This document shows, piece after piece, positions 63,259 through 64,000 of a stretch of 64,000 bases of DNA. Source of the DNA: CAVRUH01 sp963822595 (GTDB lineage: Bacteria; Chlamydiota; Chlamydiia; Chlamydiales; Waddliaceae). The DNA lies in assembly GCA_963822595.1 (NCBI GenBank), contig CAWGIG010000001.1, forward strand, positions 558,001-622,000, in the 5' to 3' direction. A model generated the notes under the pieces. That model saw nothing but the letters and a program-made list of their open reading frames with translations, was not told the origin of the DNA and did not search any database. Made by a program: the position numbers and the translations under genes. The first letter of the stretch is position 1. Each line of letters begins with the position of its first letter.

Positions 63259-64000
63259 TTATGTTTGCAAGAGCTCTAAAACTTCTTCCCAAGTAAGTTT
63301 TGAGATTGCTTCTTCGTCAGTATTGATTATTTTCTTTACTAGTCCCCTCTTCCGGTCCTGGAGTTCTAGAATTTTCTCTTCGATGGTCCCAAGCGTCACA
63401 AGTTTGTAAGAAGATACCGAATTCTTTTGCCCTATACGGTGCACGCGGTCCGTCGCTTGATTTTCGACAGCGGGGTTCCACCACATATCATAATGGATGA
63501 CTGTATCTGCTCCAACAAGGTTGAGTCCTGATCCTCCTGCCTTTAATGAGACCAAAAAGATAGGTATGTTAACATCATCGTTGAATTTATTGACAATATC
63601 TAATCGATTTTTTGTTGATCCATCGAGATATTCGAACCTAATCCCCTGTTTTTGCAGGTCTTGACGGATAATATTCAACATGCGGGTATATTGGCTAAAA
63701 ATGACCGTTTTGTGTTTGCTTTCCATCAGATTCTGTAGCAATTCCAACAGCATGTCATACTTGGCTGAATCTCCTACTTCGGGTTTATCTTTTGCAAAAA
63801 TAGCAGGGTGGCAGCAAATTTGTTTTAGGCGGGTTAAAGTTGATAAAACATGAATCTGGACTTTTTCAAACCCTTCTTTTTTAACAAGTTGTGATAATTC
63901 TTCTCGAGCTGACTGCGCATAGGCCCGATAAAGCTCATGCTGATCCGGCGAAAGATGACAATGATAGACAATTTCAGCGACCGGAGGCAGATCTTGCAAG
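63259..64000 (-). CDS. SNF2-family helicase, C-terminal part only
   Basis: This is the last about 247 residues of a larger protein whose N-terminus is beyond the window. Helicase motif V (VSLKAGGSGLNLVGAD) and motif VI (QATDRVHRIGQKNSV) are present, as is motif IV (KTVIFSQYTRML). It is the Swi2/Snf2 ATPase that is CT708 in C. trachomatis and remodels nucleoprotein, possibly chlamydial histone-like DNA. It ends 12 nt before mreB. Confidence 0.92.
   Translation of the reverse strand, partial: LQDLPPVAEIVYHCHLSPDQHELYRAYAQSAREELSQLVKKEGFEKVQIHVLSTLTRLKQICCHPAIFAKDKPEVGDSAKYDMLLELLQNLMESKHKTVIFSQYTRMLNIIRQDLQKQGIRFEYLDGSTKNRLDIVNKFNDDVNIPIFLVSLKAGGSGLNLVGADTVIHYDMWWNPAVENQATDRVHRIGQKNSVSSYKLVTLGTIEEKILELQDRKRGLVKKIINTDEEAISKLTWEEVLELLQT

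Overview
This window looks like chromosome from an environmental chlamydia, that is a Chlamydiales member outside the genus Chlamydia and of the amoeba-associated type. Gene order carries the argument. As recalled from Chlamydia trachomatis, five blocks are recognisable: CT504-gapA-rplQ-rpoA-...-rplC followed by Cap1/Inc-like genes (CT504-CT529), parC-parE-hemA (CT660-CT662), mviN-nfo-rpsD (CT624-CT626), the atoS/atoC-recO-yidD neighbourhood (about CT467-CT473), and SNF2-mreB-pckA (CT708-CT710). Between them lie genes with eukaryotic-type domains (F-box, Skp1-like, leucine-rich repeats, TPR-like repeats), as in the large-genome amoeba symbionts.

Layout. 1-14.1 kb is an accessory, AT-rich region: an edge-truncated gene, a frameshifted F-box/LRR gene, a DEDDh exonuclease-like gene, a GNAT acetyltransferase, an exported SAM methyltransferase, a multicopper oxidase, four unrecognised genes, a Skp1-like gene, then a type III chaperone-like TPR gene next to a large GT-B-like protein and a divergent phytanoyl-CoA dioxygenase-like gene. 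14.2-14.8 kb is a composite palindromic repeat. 14.9-29.2 kb is tRNA-Leu, the CT504 homologue, gapA and the alpha-spc-S10 ribosomal block, all on the minus strand. 29.6-32.4 kb holds an SLBB protein and three Inc-like membrane proteins. 32.4-36.8 kb is recX and topoisomerase IV parC/parE, with eight frameshifts concentrated in about 2.1 kb. 36.9-41.5 kb holds pseB-like, hemA, asnS and nfo. 41.5-44.7 kb is a two-gene island bounded by a duplicated nfo/murJ intergenic region. 44.7-48.7 kb holds murJ, a 57-residue Cys-cluster protein, tandem 81-bp repeats, rpsD and an IMPDH/GMPR-family gene. 48.8-55.8 kb holds a stand-alone histidine-kinase DHp miniprotein coupled to the NtrC-type regulator, a Maf-like glycosyltransferase, a nuclease-like protein, hpf, two tRNAs, recO, a DUF155 protein and yidD. 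55.8-64 kb holds a transporter, an exported beta-helix protein, a LysM protein, pckA, mreB and the C-terminus of a SNF2 helicase.

How it fits together. The housekeeping part is translation, envelope and cell-shape machinery (murJ, mreB, yidD, secY), core metabolism (gapA, pckA, hemA) and DNA maintenance (topoisomerase IV, recO, recX, nfo). The accessory part suggests host manipulation. Two F-box proteins and a Skp1-like protein could feed into host SCF ubiquitin ligases, and a chaperone/effector-like pair fits the chlamydial type III secretion system. A PseB-like dehydratase and a Maf-like transferase hint at nonulosonic-acid glycosylation. Three unrelated palindromic repeat families sit mostly at convergent gene ends, where they may act as terminators. 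All functions are assigned by reading translations and motifs by eye; no database search was run.
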